A stretch of DNA of 64,000 nucleotides from Oscillospiraceae bacterium (GTDB lineage Bacteria; Bacillota; Clostridia; Oscillospirales; Acutalibacteraceae), in the NCBI GenBank assembly GCA_910574935.1, contig CAJTCU010000002.1:62001-126000 (forward strand), given 5' to 3'. The position numbers and the translations under genes are program-made. Of this stretch, positions 24,479 to 32,604 are shown in pieces (the first letter of the stretch is position 1; each line of letters opens with the position of its first letter). The notes under the pieces were generated by a model. That model ran no database searches, was not told where the DNA came from, and worked only from the letters and a program-made list of their open reading frames with translations.

Positions 24479-25312
24479 TTATTTATATGAATCGTCTACG
24501 TTCAGCTGGCTAAGCTTTTTCAGAATGTCCCTTTCCAGTTCCTGCTCGTGCCGCAGCGCCGCTTGCCTTGCTTCTTCCTGCTGCACCGCCTCTTCGATCA
24601 CTCCGGCGGGCACAGCGGCCAGCACCATCCGCCGCACCGGCGGAATCCAGGCACAAGCCGCGGACATTAGCCCCAAGCCCAGGAACAGGCTTATATTACA
24701 GCGGATTATTCCCAGCCCAAAACCCAGGACATAGGTGCACAGCACCCCACAGGCCGCTAGGGCCATCTTCTCCCCACGGGTCAGTTCATCCAAAAGCCCC
24801 CGGTTAAACAGACAGATTGCCCAGGCCGCACCTAACAGTCCCATAGCCCCACTGGAAGCCCCCGCTGTGAACGCCATAGGGCTATCGAACATATAGGGCG
24901 GATGCAGAAAGGTGTAAAGCGGAACGGAGACCCAGCTCTCCAGAAAGCCAGACAGCAGAAAAACCCCCACCACTGCCGCCGAACCCCCGTGGCTCTCCAC
25001 AAAGCTCCCCGCCAGGTATAGCAAAGCCAGGGCAGCCAGCAGGTGGAAGAGGTTCTCTTGGGGAAACAAAAATGTAAAATGCCGGTAAAAGGCCCACCCT
25101 CCTGGGGTTAGTGCGTCGCCGCACAGAGCCAATAGATTGGTCAACTGTCCGCCGCAATACCCCAGAGGGACCGCCACCCAGCCAGGCAGGCCCTCCCATC
25201 CGTTGGACGCTCCTGCATAGCCTTCCGGCAGGGGGATCAGGCGGTCCAGTATGTAGATAAACACAATCAAGGCCATCAGGATATAGGTGGCAATACAGTC
25301 TCTCTTTCGCAT
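24479..25312 (-). CDS. Rhomboid-like membrane protein lacking the usual catalytic His
   Basis: 277 residues, six to seven membrane spans and a basic coiled C-terminal tail. LFHLLAALALLYLAGSFVES matches rhomboid span 2 and GASSGAMGLLGAAW matches the GAS-G active-serine motif. In span 6, where rhomboids have AHLGG, this protein reads CNISLFLGLG, with Ser in place of the catalytic His. It may therefore be an inactive rhomboid or a divergent one. GGAGTGAACAAGG upstream of the ATG serves as ribosome binding site. Alone on the minus strand, upstream of the bidirectional terminator. Confidence 0.65.
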   Translation of the reverse strand: MRKRDCIATYILMALIVFIYILDRLIPLPEGYAGASNGWEGLPGWVAVPLGYCGGQLTNLLALCGDALTPGGWAFYRHFTFLFPQENLFHLLAALALLYLAGSFVESHGGSAAVVGVFLLSGFLESWVSVPLYTFLHPPYMFDSPMAFTAGASSGAMGLLGAAWAICLFNRGLLDELTRGEKMALAACGVLCTYVLGFGLGIIRCNISLFLGLGLMSAACAWIPPVRRMVLAAVPAGVIEEAVQQEEARQAALRHEQELERDILKKLSQLNVDDSYK

Positions 25313-25397
25313 ATACCTTGTTCACTCCGTCATTATTATGATGAAAAACTTACCGGCCCAGGAACAGCCTATGCTTTACGGCTGAAAAACATCCCTT

Positions 25398-26036
25398 CTA
25401 TCCATAGGTTCCCATAACCAGTTCCATCAAATGAACTGGCCGTCCTCCGCCCAGCCGGATACCTGCCGTACAGCGGTTACAATAGCAAAGGACCCGCCGC
25501 CCCTGGTGCTTTTCAGCCTGTTCCCTCATGAGCGCCTGTTGTTCTGGCTCCGGCAGTTCATAAAGCGGCTGGTTCCGATAAGCGGCCAGCCGCGCGGTAT
25601 TTTCCGGTGATTGCGGCTCAAAATGCAGATTACCGCAAAAGGTGGATCTCTCCCGATTCTCTTGAATTTCCCAGACCTCCACCCCCATTTTAGCCAAAAG
25701 CCTCCGTACCGCCCCCCAGATCTCCGGGTGCTCCCGGTCCCGCCAGCAGTCTTGTATACTCACCTGTAGACCACGGTAGTCCGGCCAAGGAAAATCTGTC
25801 CGGCCCGCCAGCCAGACAAACAGATTTTCTGGCCTCAACTGGGGAAGCCTCTCCTCCATGGTTTCTCTGCACGCCTGACAGAAATATAGGGCTGTGTCTC
25901 CAATTGGATACTGTTTTTTATCTATGCGGCAGCAGCCTGCCACGGGCATTTGTTCCAAAAGATAGCTTCTTAGCTTGTTTGCCGCCTCTGGGCTGGCTTT
26001 CGTAAAATTGCAGCTGGGGAAAAAGATGGTTCCCAT
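25398..26036 (-). CDS. Cysteine-rich protein resembling CCG/heterodisulfide-reductase domains
   Basis: 212 residues from ATG 26036 (MGTIFFPSCNFTKASPEA), preceded by AAGGATG. Recurrent Cys motifs (PSCNF, VAGCCRID, YFCQACRETM, SIQDCWRDRE and CYCNRC near the C-terminus) resemble the CCG domains of heterodisulfide reductase subunit B and GlpC, which bind a non-cubane Fe-S cluster or zinc. A redox or metal role is plausible; substrate unknown. It is the last gene of the leuC-to-leuD transcript, 93 bp after leuD. Four Cys pairs are present and none looks lost. Confidence 0.6.
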   Translation of the reverse strand: MGTIFFPSCNFTKASPEAANKLRSYLLEQMPVAGCCRIDKKQYPIGDTALYFCQACRETMEERLPQLRPENLFVWLAGRTDFPWPDYRGLQVSIQDCWRDREHPEIWGAVRRLLAKMGVEVWEIQENRERSTFCGNLHFEPQSPENTARLAAYRNQPLYELPEPEQQALMREQAEKHQGRRVLCYCNRCTAGIRLGGGRPVHLMELVMGTYG

Positions 26037-26129
26037 TTCATTCACATCCTTTTTAAAGGGAAAAGTAAAGTTTTTGAACCCCCCTGGCCAACTGCCGGTC
26101 TCTTCTCCACTTGTCTCCAAACAGCCGCC

Positions 26130-26618
26130 TTAGCCCTTGCTTCTAATGGACTCCATCAACCCGCCGCTGGCAATGATATTCTGCAAAAATTCGGGATAGG
26201 GCTGGGCCTGGTAGGTCTTGCCAGTGGTCTCGTCGGTGATCAGGCCCGTGTCAAAATCCACCGCTACCACGTCCCCAGGGGCAATCTCTTCCGCGGCCTC
26301 CGGGCACTCCAAAATCGGGAAGCCGATATTGATGGAGTTTCGGTAGAAAATGCGGGCGAAGGTTTTGGCAATCACACAGGATACTTCAGAGGCTTTCAAG
26401 GCAATGGGCGCATGTTCCCGGGAGGAACCGCAGCCAAAGTTTTTGCCAGCCACCACCACGTCGCCGGGCTTTACATTTTTCACAAAGTCCTTGTCAATAT
26501 CCTCCATACAGTGGCTGGCCAGCTCCGCATGAGAGGCGGTGTTCAGATACCGGGCGGGGATGATCACGTCTGTGTTCACATCGTCCCCGTACTTGTGTAC
26601 CCTTCCTTTTGCGTTCAT
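26130..26618 (-). CDS. leuD: 3-isopropylmalate dehydratase small subunit
   Basis: Small subunit of isopropylmalate isomerase (leucine biosynthesis), 162 residues, the short LeuD form found with aconitase-like LeuC of anaerobes. Characteristic motifs are [36 protein letters not shown] and [20 protein letters not shown] lies ten bases before the ATG. Unusually it is not next to leuC: about 1.7 kb with three other genes lies between. All run on the same strand with small gaps, so one transcript is likely, but there is a 110-bp gap before leuD. Confidence 0.95.
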   Translation of the reverse strand: MNAKGRVHKYGDDVNTDVIIPARYLNTASHAELASHCMEDIDKDFVKNVKPGDVVVAGKNFGCGSSREHAPIALKASEVSCVIAKTFARIFYRNSINIGFPILECPEAAEEIAPGDVVAVDFDTGLITDETTGKTYQAQPYPEFLQNIIASGGLMESIRSKG

Positions 26619-26728
26619 CGCTTTATCGCTCCTTTTTCTTAAAATTATAGTTTATTGGGTTTGGCCCCAGCAGGGAAGTGCTGGCTTTACCAATCTTGGG
26701 CTTTGCATCCGCTCCGCCGACAGTCCTT

Positions 26729-27201
26729 TTATTCCCCAGCGTAATAGTCCACCGCGTCCTCTTCCAAGAAAACCCGGTTGATTCCCCGGCCCCACACGCC
26801 AATTTTGTGGGAGTCCGGGTAAACCGCAACGTCCAGGGCGTTTTGGGTGTCAAAGTCAAGATACATCAGAGACTCTTCACCGGAATTGGTGAGTTTATGG
26901 GCTCCGCCAGGTTCAGCTGGAAAAAACAGCAGGTCCCCGGCCCCTACTTCCCGCTCTCCATCCGGGGTCCGCAGAAGTCCCCGGCCGCTGACAATGAAGA
27001 ATACTTCCTCATTTTTTACGTGAAAATGGTAGGGGTATGCGGCCTTTCCCGGCGGTCTTTCATATACGCTCACCACACACTGGTTGGCTCCGCCCAATGG
27101 CACAAACTTCCGGCGGTTGTATTCGTATTGGTCCGGGCCGGTTTTGTGCTGGCCTCCAGCTGGGTCAAGTTTTTGTGTATAACGCTCTCCGCTGGCTTCA
27201 T
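26729..27201 (-). CDS. Cupin-domain protein, start apparently frameshifted
   Basis: A single-domain cupin of about 157 residues: KAAYPYHFHVKNEEVFFIVSG gives the HxH...E metal motif, TPDGEREVGAGDLLFFPAEP and GGAHKLTNSG the second motif, then the YPDSHKIGVW end seen in small sugar-related cupins. The neighbouring tautomerase ends in ATGA with AGGAGA upstream, an ideal start for this gene at 27201. But that ATG runs into another frame; the cupin frame (EASGERYTQKL...) begins one base off. One missing base after ATG (ATGGAAGCC to ATGAAGCC) would restore MEASGERYTQKL. Either the gene is broken at codon 2, a non-standard upstream start (a TTG near 27250) is used, or the sequence has an error. Confidence 0.65.
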
Positions 27202-27422
27202 AGCTCTTTTCTCCTATTTTCCCCGGCCATATACTCTGCTTTGATCTCTCCAATATCCCTGCCGCCGATGCCGAAGTTCTCGTCCGGCAGCTCCTTAATA
27301 GTGACGGTGAAGAACCCGGCGGGAATATGGGTGACCTCCGCCGCCGTGGCGGTGAGACGCTCAATCAGCTCCGCCTTTTGCTCTTTGGCCAGCGCGCCGC
27401 ACTCAATGGAAATATAAGGCAT
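27198..27422 (-). CDS. 4-oxalocrotonate tautomerase family protein
   Basis: 74 residues beginning MPYISIECGALAKEQKAEL; after removal of Met the N-terminal Pro is the catalytic base of the tautomerase superfamily. PAGFFTVTIKELPDENFGIGG carries the active-site loop. Length suits the short hexamer-forming type. Reaction: keto-enol tautomerisation of a 2-oxo acid, substrate unknown. GAGGGAG precedes the ATG; starts nine bases after the GNAT fusion gene and its TGA overlaps the expected cupin ATG. Confidence 0.85.
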   Translation of the reverse strand: MPYISIECGALAKEQKAELIERLTATAAEVTHIPAGFFTVTIKELPDENFGIGGRDIGEIKAEYMAGENRRKEL

Positions 27423-27431
27423 CGTTCTCCC

Positions 27432-28319
27432 TCACATCCTTATCTCTATATGGTAATATTGCTCTACAAACCAGACGGCGGATTTAATCTCTTCCTTAGT
27501 AAAACACATCCCCTCTGGAGCCAGCACCCACTTTTCCTCCACGTCATCCAAGCGGTGGATGACAGCAATCAGCCGGCCTGTGAAGGTCTCCAGGGGCACG
27601 TCCACCCCCAACACGTAGGCGTCTTGCTCCGCGCCGTCGGGAGCTATAACCCCAGGCACGTATCCATAGTTGACGGAGTAAACAATATCTGGGTGCCGGG
27701 GGTGCGCCGTGCCCAGAGGGCGGTCTATTTTGATGGCGACCCGGTCCCCCAGCTTGGGAAAGCTCTCAGGGCGGCGCAGCGCCCACTCTTCTCGAAGCAG
27801 GGAGAACAGGGCGTCGTCGAAGCATTTGTCCTCATAGGTACGCACCCCCCGGCGCAGGGTCCCCTCCCGGGTAAAGCCCAGCTTTTCCAAGATTCCCAGG
27901 GAGGCGGCGTTTTCCGTAAACGCCCGGGCGGAAACAAGCTCCGCGCCCCGCTGGGCAAATAAGTAGTCCAGCACCCGTTCCAGGGCCTCGGTCATATAGC
28001 CCTGCCGGGCCCAGGCCTCCCCCAAGTAGTAGTCCAGGGAAAAGGACTTGACACGAAAGCGCAGGCGGTCGCTCTCTATGCCCACGCGCCCAACCACCAC
28101 GCCGCCGTCTTTCTGGACCAGAGCCAACTGGCCGCCCGGGTTCTGGGTCAGAATATCCTCCGCCTCTTCCAGGCTGGGCAGCTTGCCAAAGACGTTGTAC
28201 CTGCGCACAAATTCCTGCCGCCACAGGGCCAAAAAGGCAGGAGCGTCCGCTTTTTCCGGCGCCCGCAGAATCAGCCGCCGGGTCTCCAGCAGCGGAAGGC
28301 GCTTCTCTTCTTTACTCAT
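27432..28319 (-). CDS. GNAT acetyltransferase fused to inorganic-pyrophosphatase-like domain
   Basis: 295 residues with two domains. Residues ~8-175 are a RimJ/RimL-type GNAT: LLETRRLILRAPEKADAPAF, YYLGEAWARQGYMTEALERV with the acetyl-CoA loop, and NAASLGILEKLGFTREGTLR. Residues ~185-295 match the small clostridial pyrophosphatase-related family: VAIKIDRPLGTAHPRHPD, SVNYGYVPGV, EQDAYVLGV and WVLAPEGMCFTKEEI. That domain is normally a separate ~110-residue protein. AAGGAGAA precedes the ATG, 12 bp after leuC. Acetylation and phosphate-ester roles are family-based; neither substrate is known. The fusion itself is read directly from one uninterrupted frame. Confidence 0.85.
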   Translation of the reverse strand: MSKEEKRLPLLETRRLILRAPEKADAPAFLALWRQEFVRRYNVFGKLPSLEEAEDILTQNPGGQLALVQKDGGVVVGRVGIESDRLRFRVKSFSLDYYLGEAWARQGYMTEALERVLDYLFAQRGAELVSARAFTENAASLGILEKLGFTREGTLRRGVRTYEDKCFDDALFSLLREEWALRRPESFPKLGDRVAIKIDRPLGTAHPRHPDIVYSVNYGYVPGVIAPDGAEQDAYVLGVDVPLETFTGRLIAVIHRLDDVEEKWVLAPEGMCFTKEEIKSAVWFVEQYYHIEIRM

Positions 28320-28331
28320 GGGGGATTCTCC

Positions 28332-29591
28332 TTACAGCTTAGCGGGGTCGGTGAGATAACCGGTGAGGGCGCTGGCCGCGGCCACGGCGGGGCTAGCGAG
28401 CACCACCTCGGACTCTACATGGCCCATGCGGCCCACAAAGTTCCGGTTGGTGGTGGAAACCGCCCGTTCGCCCTGGGCCAAAATGCCCATATATCCTCCC
28501 AGGCAGGGCCCGCAGGTGGGGGTGCTGAATACAGCCCCGGCCTCGATGAAGATTTCGGCCAGGCCCTCGCGGACGCACTGTAGGTACACCTCCTGGGTGG
28601 CGGGAATTACAATGCAGCGCACGCCCTTGGCCACCTTTTTACCCTTCATAATCTGGGCGGCTACGCGCATATCGCTGATACGACCGTTGGTGCAGGAGCC
28701 AATGACGCTCTGGTCAATCTTTACGTCGCTGACCTCCTCAATCAGTCGGGTGTTCTCCGGCAGGTGGGGCATGGAGACCGTGGGCCGCAGGGTACTAAGG
28801 TCAATGGTCACGGTGCGCTCATACACTGCGTCGGCATCCGCTTCATACGCCTTGCTCTCCCCTTGGTAGCGGTTCTTGCAGTACTCTAAGGTCTTCTCGT
28901 CCACTGGGAAAATGCCGTTTTTGGCCCCGGCCTCAATGGCCATATTGGCAATGGTAAACCGGTCGTCCATGCTCAAAGAGGCTACCCCCTCGCCAGTAAA
29001 CTCCAGGGACTGGTATAGGGCGCCGTCCACACCGATCTCCCCGATGAGGTGCAAAATCACATCCTTGCCGCTAACAGGCCCATGCAGCTGGCCCTTAAGC
29101 TCCACCTGAATGGCAGAGGGAATCTTAAACCATAGCTTGCCCGTAATCATGGCCGCAGCCATATCCGTGGAGCCCACGCCTGTGGAGAAAGCCCCCAAGG
29201 CCCCATAAGTACAGGTGTGGGAGTCAGCTCCCACACAGGCACAGCCCGGGCCCACCAGGCCCTTTTCAGGCAGCAGGGCATGCTCAATGCCCATTTGGCC
29301 CACGTCGAAGAAATTGGTGATGTTATATTTGTCCGCGAACTGCCGGGTCTGCTTGCACTGCTGGGCGGCCTTAATGTCCTTATTGGGCACAAAATGGTCC
29401 AGCACCAGGGCAATCTTGTCCTTGTGGAACACCCCGGTGGCCCCGCACTTTTCAAACTCGTTGATAGCCACTGGCGAGGTGATGTCATTGCCCAGCACCA
29501 TGTCCAGGCTGGCCTCTACCAGCTGGCCGGGCTGTACAGAGTCCAGTCCGGCGTGGGCTGCTAAAATTTTTTGCGTCATTGTCATTCCCAT
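28332..29591 (-). CDS. leuC: 3-isopropylmalate dehydratase large subunit
   Basis: Large [4Fe-4S] subunit of isopropylmalate isomerase, about 419 residues, of the aconitase-like HACN type common in anaerobes. Fe-S ligands lie in VIGSCTNGR and [32 protein letters not shown] and [10 protein letters not shown] are substrate-region motifs. The start is uncertain: GAAAGGA is too close to a GTG at 29603 and suits ATG 29591 better. First gene of a run ending with leuD and a Cys-rich protein. Homoaconitase or citraconate hydratase cannot be excluded by sequence, but the pairing with LeuD supports the call. Confidence 0.93.
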   Translation of the reverse strand: MGMTMTQKILAAHAGLDSVQPGQLVEASLDMVLGNDITSPVAINEFEKCGATGVFHKDKIALVLDHFVPNKDIKAAQQCKQTRQFADKYNITNFFDVGQMGIEHALLPEKGLVGPGCACVGADSHTCTYGALGAFSTGVGSTDMAAAMITGKLWFKIPSAIQVELKGQLHGPVSGKDVILHLIGEIGVDGALYQSLEFTGEGVASLSMDDRFTIANMAIEAGAKNGIFPVDEKTLEYCKNRYQGESKAYEADADAVYERTVTIDLSTLRPTVSMPHLPENTRLIEEVSDVKIDQSVIGSCTNGRISDMRVAAQIMKGKKVAKGVRCIVIPATQEVYLQCVREGLAEIFIEAGAVFSTPTCGPCLGGYMGILAQGERAVSTTNRNFVGRMGHVESEVVLASPAVAAASALTGYLTDPAKL

Positions 29592-29719
29592 GTTTTTGGT
29601 CACATTCCTTTCAAAATTTTTAAGTCAGGCTTCATAAAGACCGCCGACGCGAAAAGGGGCAAAGGCGGAAATTGCCAGGTACTTGGGCACTTCCCTGGAC
29701 CGCGCAATATATCCCTCTT

Positions 29720-30490
29720 TTATTGGTCCTCTGGGGTCTCCTGGTTCTGCGGTTCGTCCCTTATCAGCCGGTCTAAAAGGGCCACCGAATCCTCATAGTA
29801 GGCCACTTTCTTCTCGTCCTTGGCAAAGCCGCTGCCCTCCATGGCCCGCACCGAAATTCGCAGCCGGCCACACAGCTCTTCCAGTACCTCGGGGGTCCAG
29901 CCGCCTACAGTTTCCATCTCGGCCGCCTGAAAGTTCTGAAAAGCCGACACCTCGTTCCAGGCGTACATGGCCTTGTCATAGTCCGTGGCGTCCTCCGGCA
30001 TGGGGGTTCCGTCATTATATTGAAAAAAGCTTTGGAACTGGGGCTGCATCTGGCCAAAGGCCTCGGCGTCATGAAGGTAAAGCATGCACTCGTTCAGCGA
30101 AGCATCCCCCGCAAAGCGGGTCATAGACGCCTGAATCATCTGCACATCTGTCTCACCACTGTTCATCACGTAGTTATTCAGCTGTACCACCACCTTACCG
30201 TCGCCATTACGGTCCTCGGCATATCGCTCAATATAGCCGCTAATCTGCTCCTGAGCCTCTGAGGGCATAGAATAGGAGGTGAGCAGACCAATGGAATAGT
30301 CTGGCTCCACCTGGGACACGATGGAGTAGATGAGGCTTGCCACCCCTACCACCGCTAGAATTCCCACCATCAAGTGAACCTTATGATAAAACCACCAGTT
30401 CTGCCGCTTGTCCTTTGCCGTCCTTAATTCTATGACGTTGGAGTGGATGGTATCCTCTCCCGCGTGTACCAAATATCTTTCTCTGGCCAA
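29720..30490 (-). CDS. Membrane-anchored protein of unknown function
   Basis: About 256 residues: a basic cytoplasmic N-terminus (TAKDKRQNWWFYHKVH), one membrane span (about 39-60, LMVGILAVVGVASLIYSIVS), then a mainly alpha, acidic extracellular domain (DYSIGLLTSYSMPSEAQEQI, DGKVVVQLNNYVMNSG, CMLYLHDAEAFGQM). No family recognised with confidence. The likely start is the TTG at 30490: GGAGGT lies ten bases upstream, and the promoter -10 at 30526-30531 rules out longer starts. It has its own promoter and lies between leuC and trpB2 on the same strand. Confidence 0.7.
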   Translation of the reverse strand: MARERYLVHAGEDTIHSNVIELRTAKDKRQNWWFYHKVHLMVGILAVVGVASLIYSIVSQVEPDYSIGLLTSYSMPSEAQEQISGYIERYAEDRNGDGKVVVQLNNYVMNSGETDVQMIQASMTRFAGDASLNECMLYLHDAEAFGQMQPQFQSFFQYNDGTPMPEDATDYDKAMYAWNEVSAFQNFQAAEMETVGGWTPEVLEELCGRLRISVRAMEGSGFAKDEKKVAYYEDSVALLDRLIRDEPQNQETPEDQ

Positions 30491-30525
30491 TGAACCGTGC
30501 ACCTCCGCAAAATGTAGATATTGCA

Positions 30526-30554
30526 ATTATAGACCATTTTTTTTGTTTTATCAA
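30526..30554 (-). promoter_or_regulatory. Promoter of the membrane-anchored unknown gene
   Basis: Minus-strand TTGATA (30549-30554), 17-base spacer, perfect TATAAT (30526-30531). Confidence 0.7.
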
Positions 30555-30606
30555 GGCTTCCCCAGGGTTATTAACAGAAAGTTTGCAGGGGTTTCAAAGA
30601 CACGGG

Positions 30607-30632
30607 GTCCAGGAGGACCTGCCTCCTGGACT
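30607..30632. repeat. Perfect 10-bp hairpin without T-run
   Basis: GTCCAGGAGG/CCTCCTGGAC around a 5-base loop, 46 bp downstream of the trpB2 stop. Neither strand continues with a run of T, so it is not a classical terminator; it may still block 3' decay. Confidence 0.6.
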
Positions 30633-30677
30633 CCTTGGTATGGCGCTTATTCTTTTTACGGCGCGTGGAGGGATGAT

Positions 30678-32051
30678 TTATTCCACCACCGGCAGCTTAG
30701 AGAGCGCCTGGGCAATCTCTTCATCACTGGGCACATAGTCTTTCATCTGCCCATTATGGAACTTCTCGTAGGCCACCAGGTCAAAGTAGCCCGTACCCGT
30801 CAGGCCGAAGAGGATGGTCTTTTCCTCGCCGGTCTCCTTGCACTTCATGGCCTCGTTTACCGCAGCCAAAATGGCATGGCTGCTCTCGGGCGCAGGCAGG
30901 ATGCCCTCGATACGGGCAAAATCCTCCGCCGCCTGGAACACGTCGGTCTGCTTCACGGACACCGCTTCCATCAGGCCATCGGCGTACAGCTGGCTAAGCA
31001 CCGAGCTCATACCGTGGAAGCGCAGGCCCCCCGCGTGATCCGCCGAGGGAATAAATCCGCTGCCCAGGGTATACATTTTGGATAAAGGACAGACCTTGCC
31101 CGTATCACAGAAGTCATAGCGGTACTGGCCCCGGGTAAAGGAAGGGCAGCTGGCGGGCTCTACGGCGATAAAACGGTAATCCGCCTCTCCCCGCAGCTTC
31201 TGGCCCATAAAGGGGGCGATCAGACCGCCCAAATTACTGCCGCCGCCCGCGCATCCAATGATAATGTCCGGTTTCACGCCATACTTGTCCAGGGCGGTCT
31301 TTGCCTCCAGACCAATCACGGACTGGTGCAGCAACACCTGGTTCAGCACGCTGCCCAGCACGTAGCGGTATCCTGGGGTGGAGGTAGCCACCTCCACCGC
31401 CTCGCTGATGGCGCAGCCCAGGGAACCGGTGGTGCCGGGAAACTCCTGCAAAATCTTTCGGCCTACCTGGGTATTCTCCGAGGGAGAGGGGGTTACATCG
31501 GCCCCGTATACCTTCATCACCTCCCGGCGGAAGGGCTTCTGCTCGTAAGAACACTTTACCATATACACCTTGCAGTCCAGGCCCAAGTAAGAGCACGCCA
31601 TGGAGAGGGCCGTGCCCCACTGGCCCGCGCCGGTCTCGGTGGTCACGCCCTTTAGGCCCTGCTCTTTTGCATAGTAGGCCTGGGCAATGGCGGAGTTCAG
31701 TTTGTGGGAGCCAGAGGTGTTGTTCCCCTCAAACTTATAGTAAATTTTCGCGGGCGTTCCCAGTTTTTTCTCCAGGCAGTAGGCCCGCACCAGGGGAGAA
31801 GGCCGGTACATCTTATAGAAGTCCCGAATCTCCTGGGGAATTTCAAAGTAGGGGGTGTCGTTATCCAGCTCTTGGCGCACTAGCTCGTCGCAGAACACGC
31901 CGCCCAGCTCTTGGGCGGTCATGGGCTGGTGTGTGCCAGGGTTCAGCAGGGGCGCGGGCTTGTTTTTCATATCGGCCCGCAGATTATACCAAGTGGCAGG
32001 CATCTCAGTTTCGGAAAGATAGATTTTGTACGGGATGGTTTTTTCACTCAT
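30678..32051 (-). CDS. Tryptophan synthase beta chain-like protein TrpB2
   Basis: PLP-dependent TrpB2-type enzyme, 457 residues from ATG 32051 (MSEKTIPYKIYLSETEMP), which has AAAGGATTG upstream. GNNTSGSHKLNSAIAQAYYA contains the PLP Lys, TETGAGQWGTALSMAC the substrate loop, and GCAGGGSNLGGLIAPFMG the phosphate-binding glycine loop. The longer N-terminus and lack of a TrpA-interaction profile mark TrpB2, which makes Trp from indole and serine, often without TrpA. Placed behind a T-box with a Trp codon (UGG) as specifier, so it is induced when charged tRNA-Trp falls. No other trp genes are in the window. Confidence 0.93.
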   Translation of the reverse strand: MSEKTIPYKIYLSETEMPATWYNLRADMKNKPAPLLNPGTHQPMTAQELGGVFCDELVRQELDNDTPYFEIPQEIRDFYKMYRPSPLVRAYCLEKKLGTPAKIYYKFEGNNTSGSHKLNSAIAQAYYAKEQGLKGVTTETGAGQWGTALSMACSYLGLDCKVYMVKCSYEQKPFRREVMKVYGADVTPSPSENTQVGRKILQEFPGTTGSLGCAISEAVEVATSTPGYRYVLGSVLNQVLLHQSVIGLEAKTALDKYGVKPDIIIGCAGGGSNLGGLIAPFMGQKLRGEADYRFIAVEPASCPSFTRGQYRYDFCDTGKVCPLSKMYTLGSGFIPSADHAGGLRFHGMSSVLSQLYADGLMEAVSVKQTDVFQAAEDFARIEGILPAPESSHAILAAVNEAMKCKETGEEKTILFGLTGTGYFDLVAYEKFHNGQMKDYVPSDEEIAQALSKLPVVE

Positions 32052-32105
32052 TTTAGTCACAATCCTTTCACAGTTAATAATATAGAATGTCCCGCCAGGG
32101 ACGCA

Positions 32106-32440
32106 AAAACCCCCTGTCCCCGGCATATACTTATGCTGGGACAGGGGGAAAACTTCACGGTTTTACTCCTGCGGTGCCACCCGGCTTGACGTATCAAACG
32201 TCCTCTCAACGCGTACTACCATACGCTGGCTTTGGTAACGGAGCGCCGCTCCGGCTCCCCTACTCGACAGCCGCTGGTATAAAACTGCACTATATTTCTC
32301 CACAATTTCCCAGCTGTCCTTTCGGATCGCCCTCAAAAGCCCATTCAGCTAAACATTCCCCGCCCCGGTCCCACCAAATCCGCAGCTCTCTGACGACACC
32401 ATATCTGGTCTCTCTGAGTACCTGTATAGCCTACTTACAC
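32106..32440 (-). promoter_or_regulatory. T-box leader, tryptophan specifier
   Basis: The conserved T-box GGGTGGCACCGCAGGAG lies at 32166-32182 on the minus strand. The specifier loop reads GAA-UGG-GC with UGG (Trp) at 32341-32343. The attenuator is a long stem (CCCCCTGTCCC arms, 32110-32148) followed by TTTTT. Uncharged tRNA-Trp should stabilise the antiterminator and allow trpB2 expression. The whole leader fits between the promoter and trpB2. Confidence 0.9.
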
Positions 32441-32463
32441 TTTCTCAAAGGTTTATGAGAGTA

Positions 32464-32492
32464 ATTATACAGGCTAGGCGGAGAATTGTCAA
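32464..32492 (-). promoter_or_regulatory. Promoter of the T-box/trpB2 transcript
   Basis: Perfect minus-strand TTGACA (32487-32492), 17-base spacer, TATAAT (32464-32469). Start near 32457. Confidence 0.85.
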
Positions 32493-32542
32493 GAGGAACT
32501 TGAATTTTTTTGAGGAAGCCACTGTGTCTATCCCTTTTTCTA

Positions 32543-32570
32543 TTGATTTTTCCAAAAAACTGGTTATAAT
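32543..32570 (+). promoter_or_regulatory. Promoter of the SprA-like gene
   Basis: TTGATT (32543-32548), 16-base spacer, TATAAT (32565-32570), 35 bp before the start codon. Divergent from the trpB2 promoter. Confidence 0.65.
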
Positions 32571-32604
32571 ATAGTTACTAGTATGCAATACAGAGGTGTT
32601 TTTG

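Noticed and set aside
30490-30526. Longer start for the membrane-anchored unknown protein
   Set aside because: The proposed start overlaps the TATAAT of a consensus promoter, so it cannot be in the transcript.
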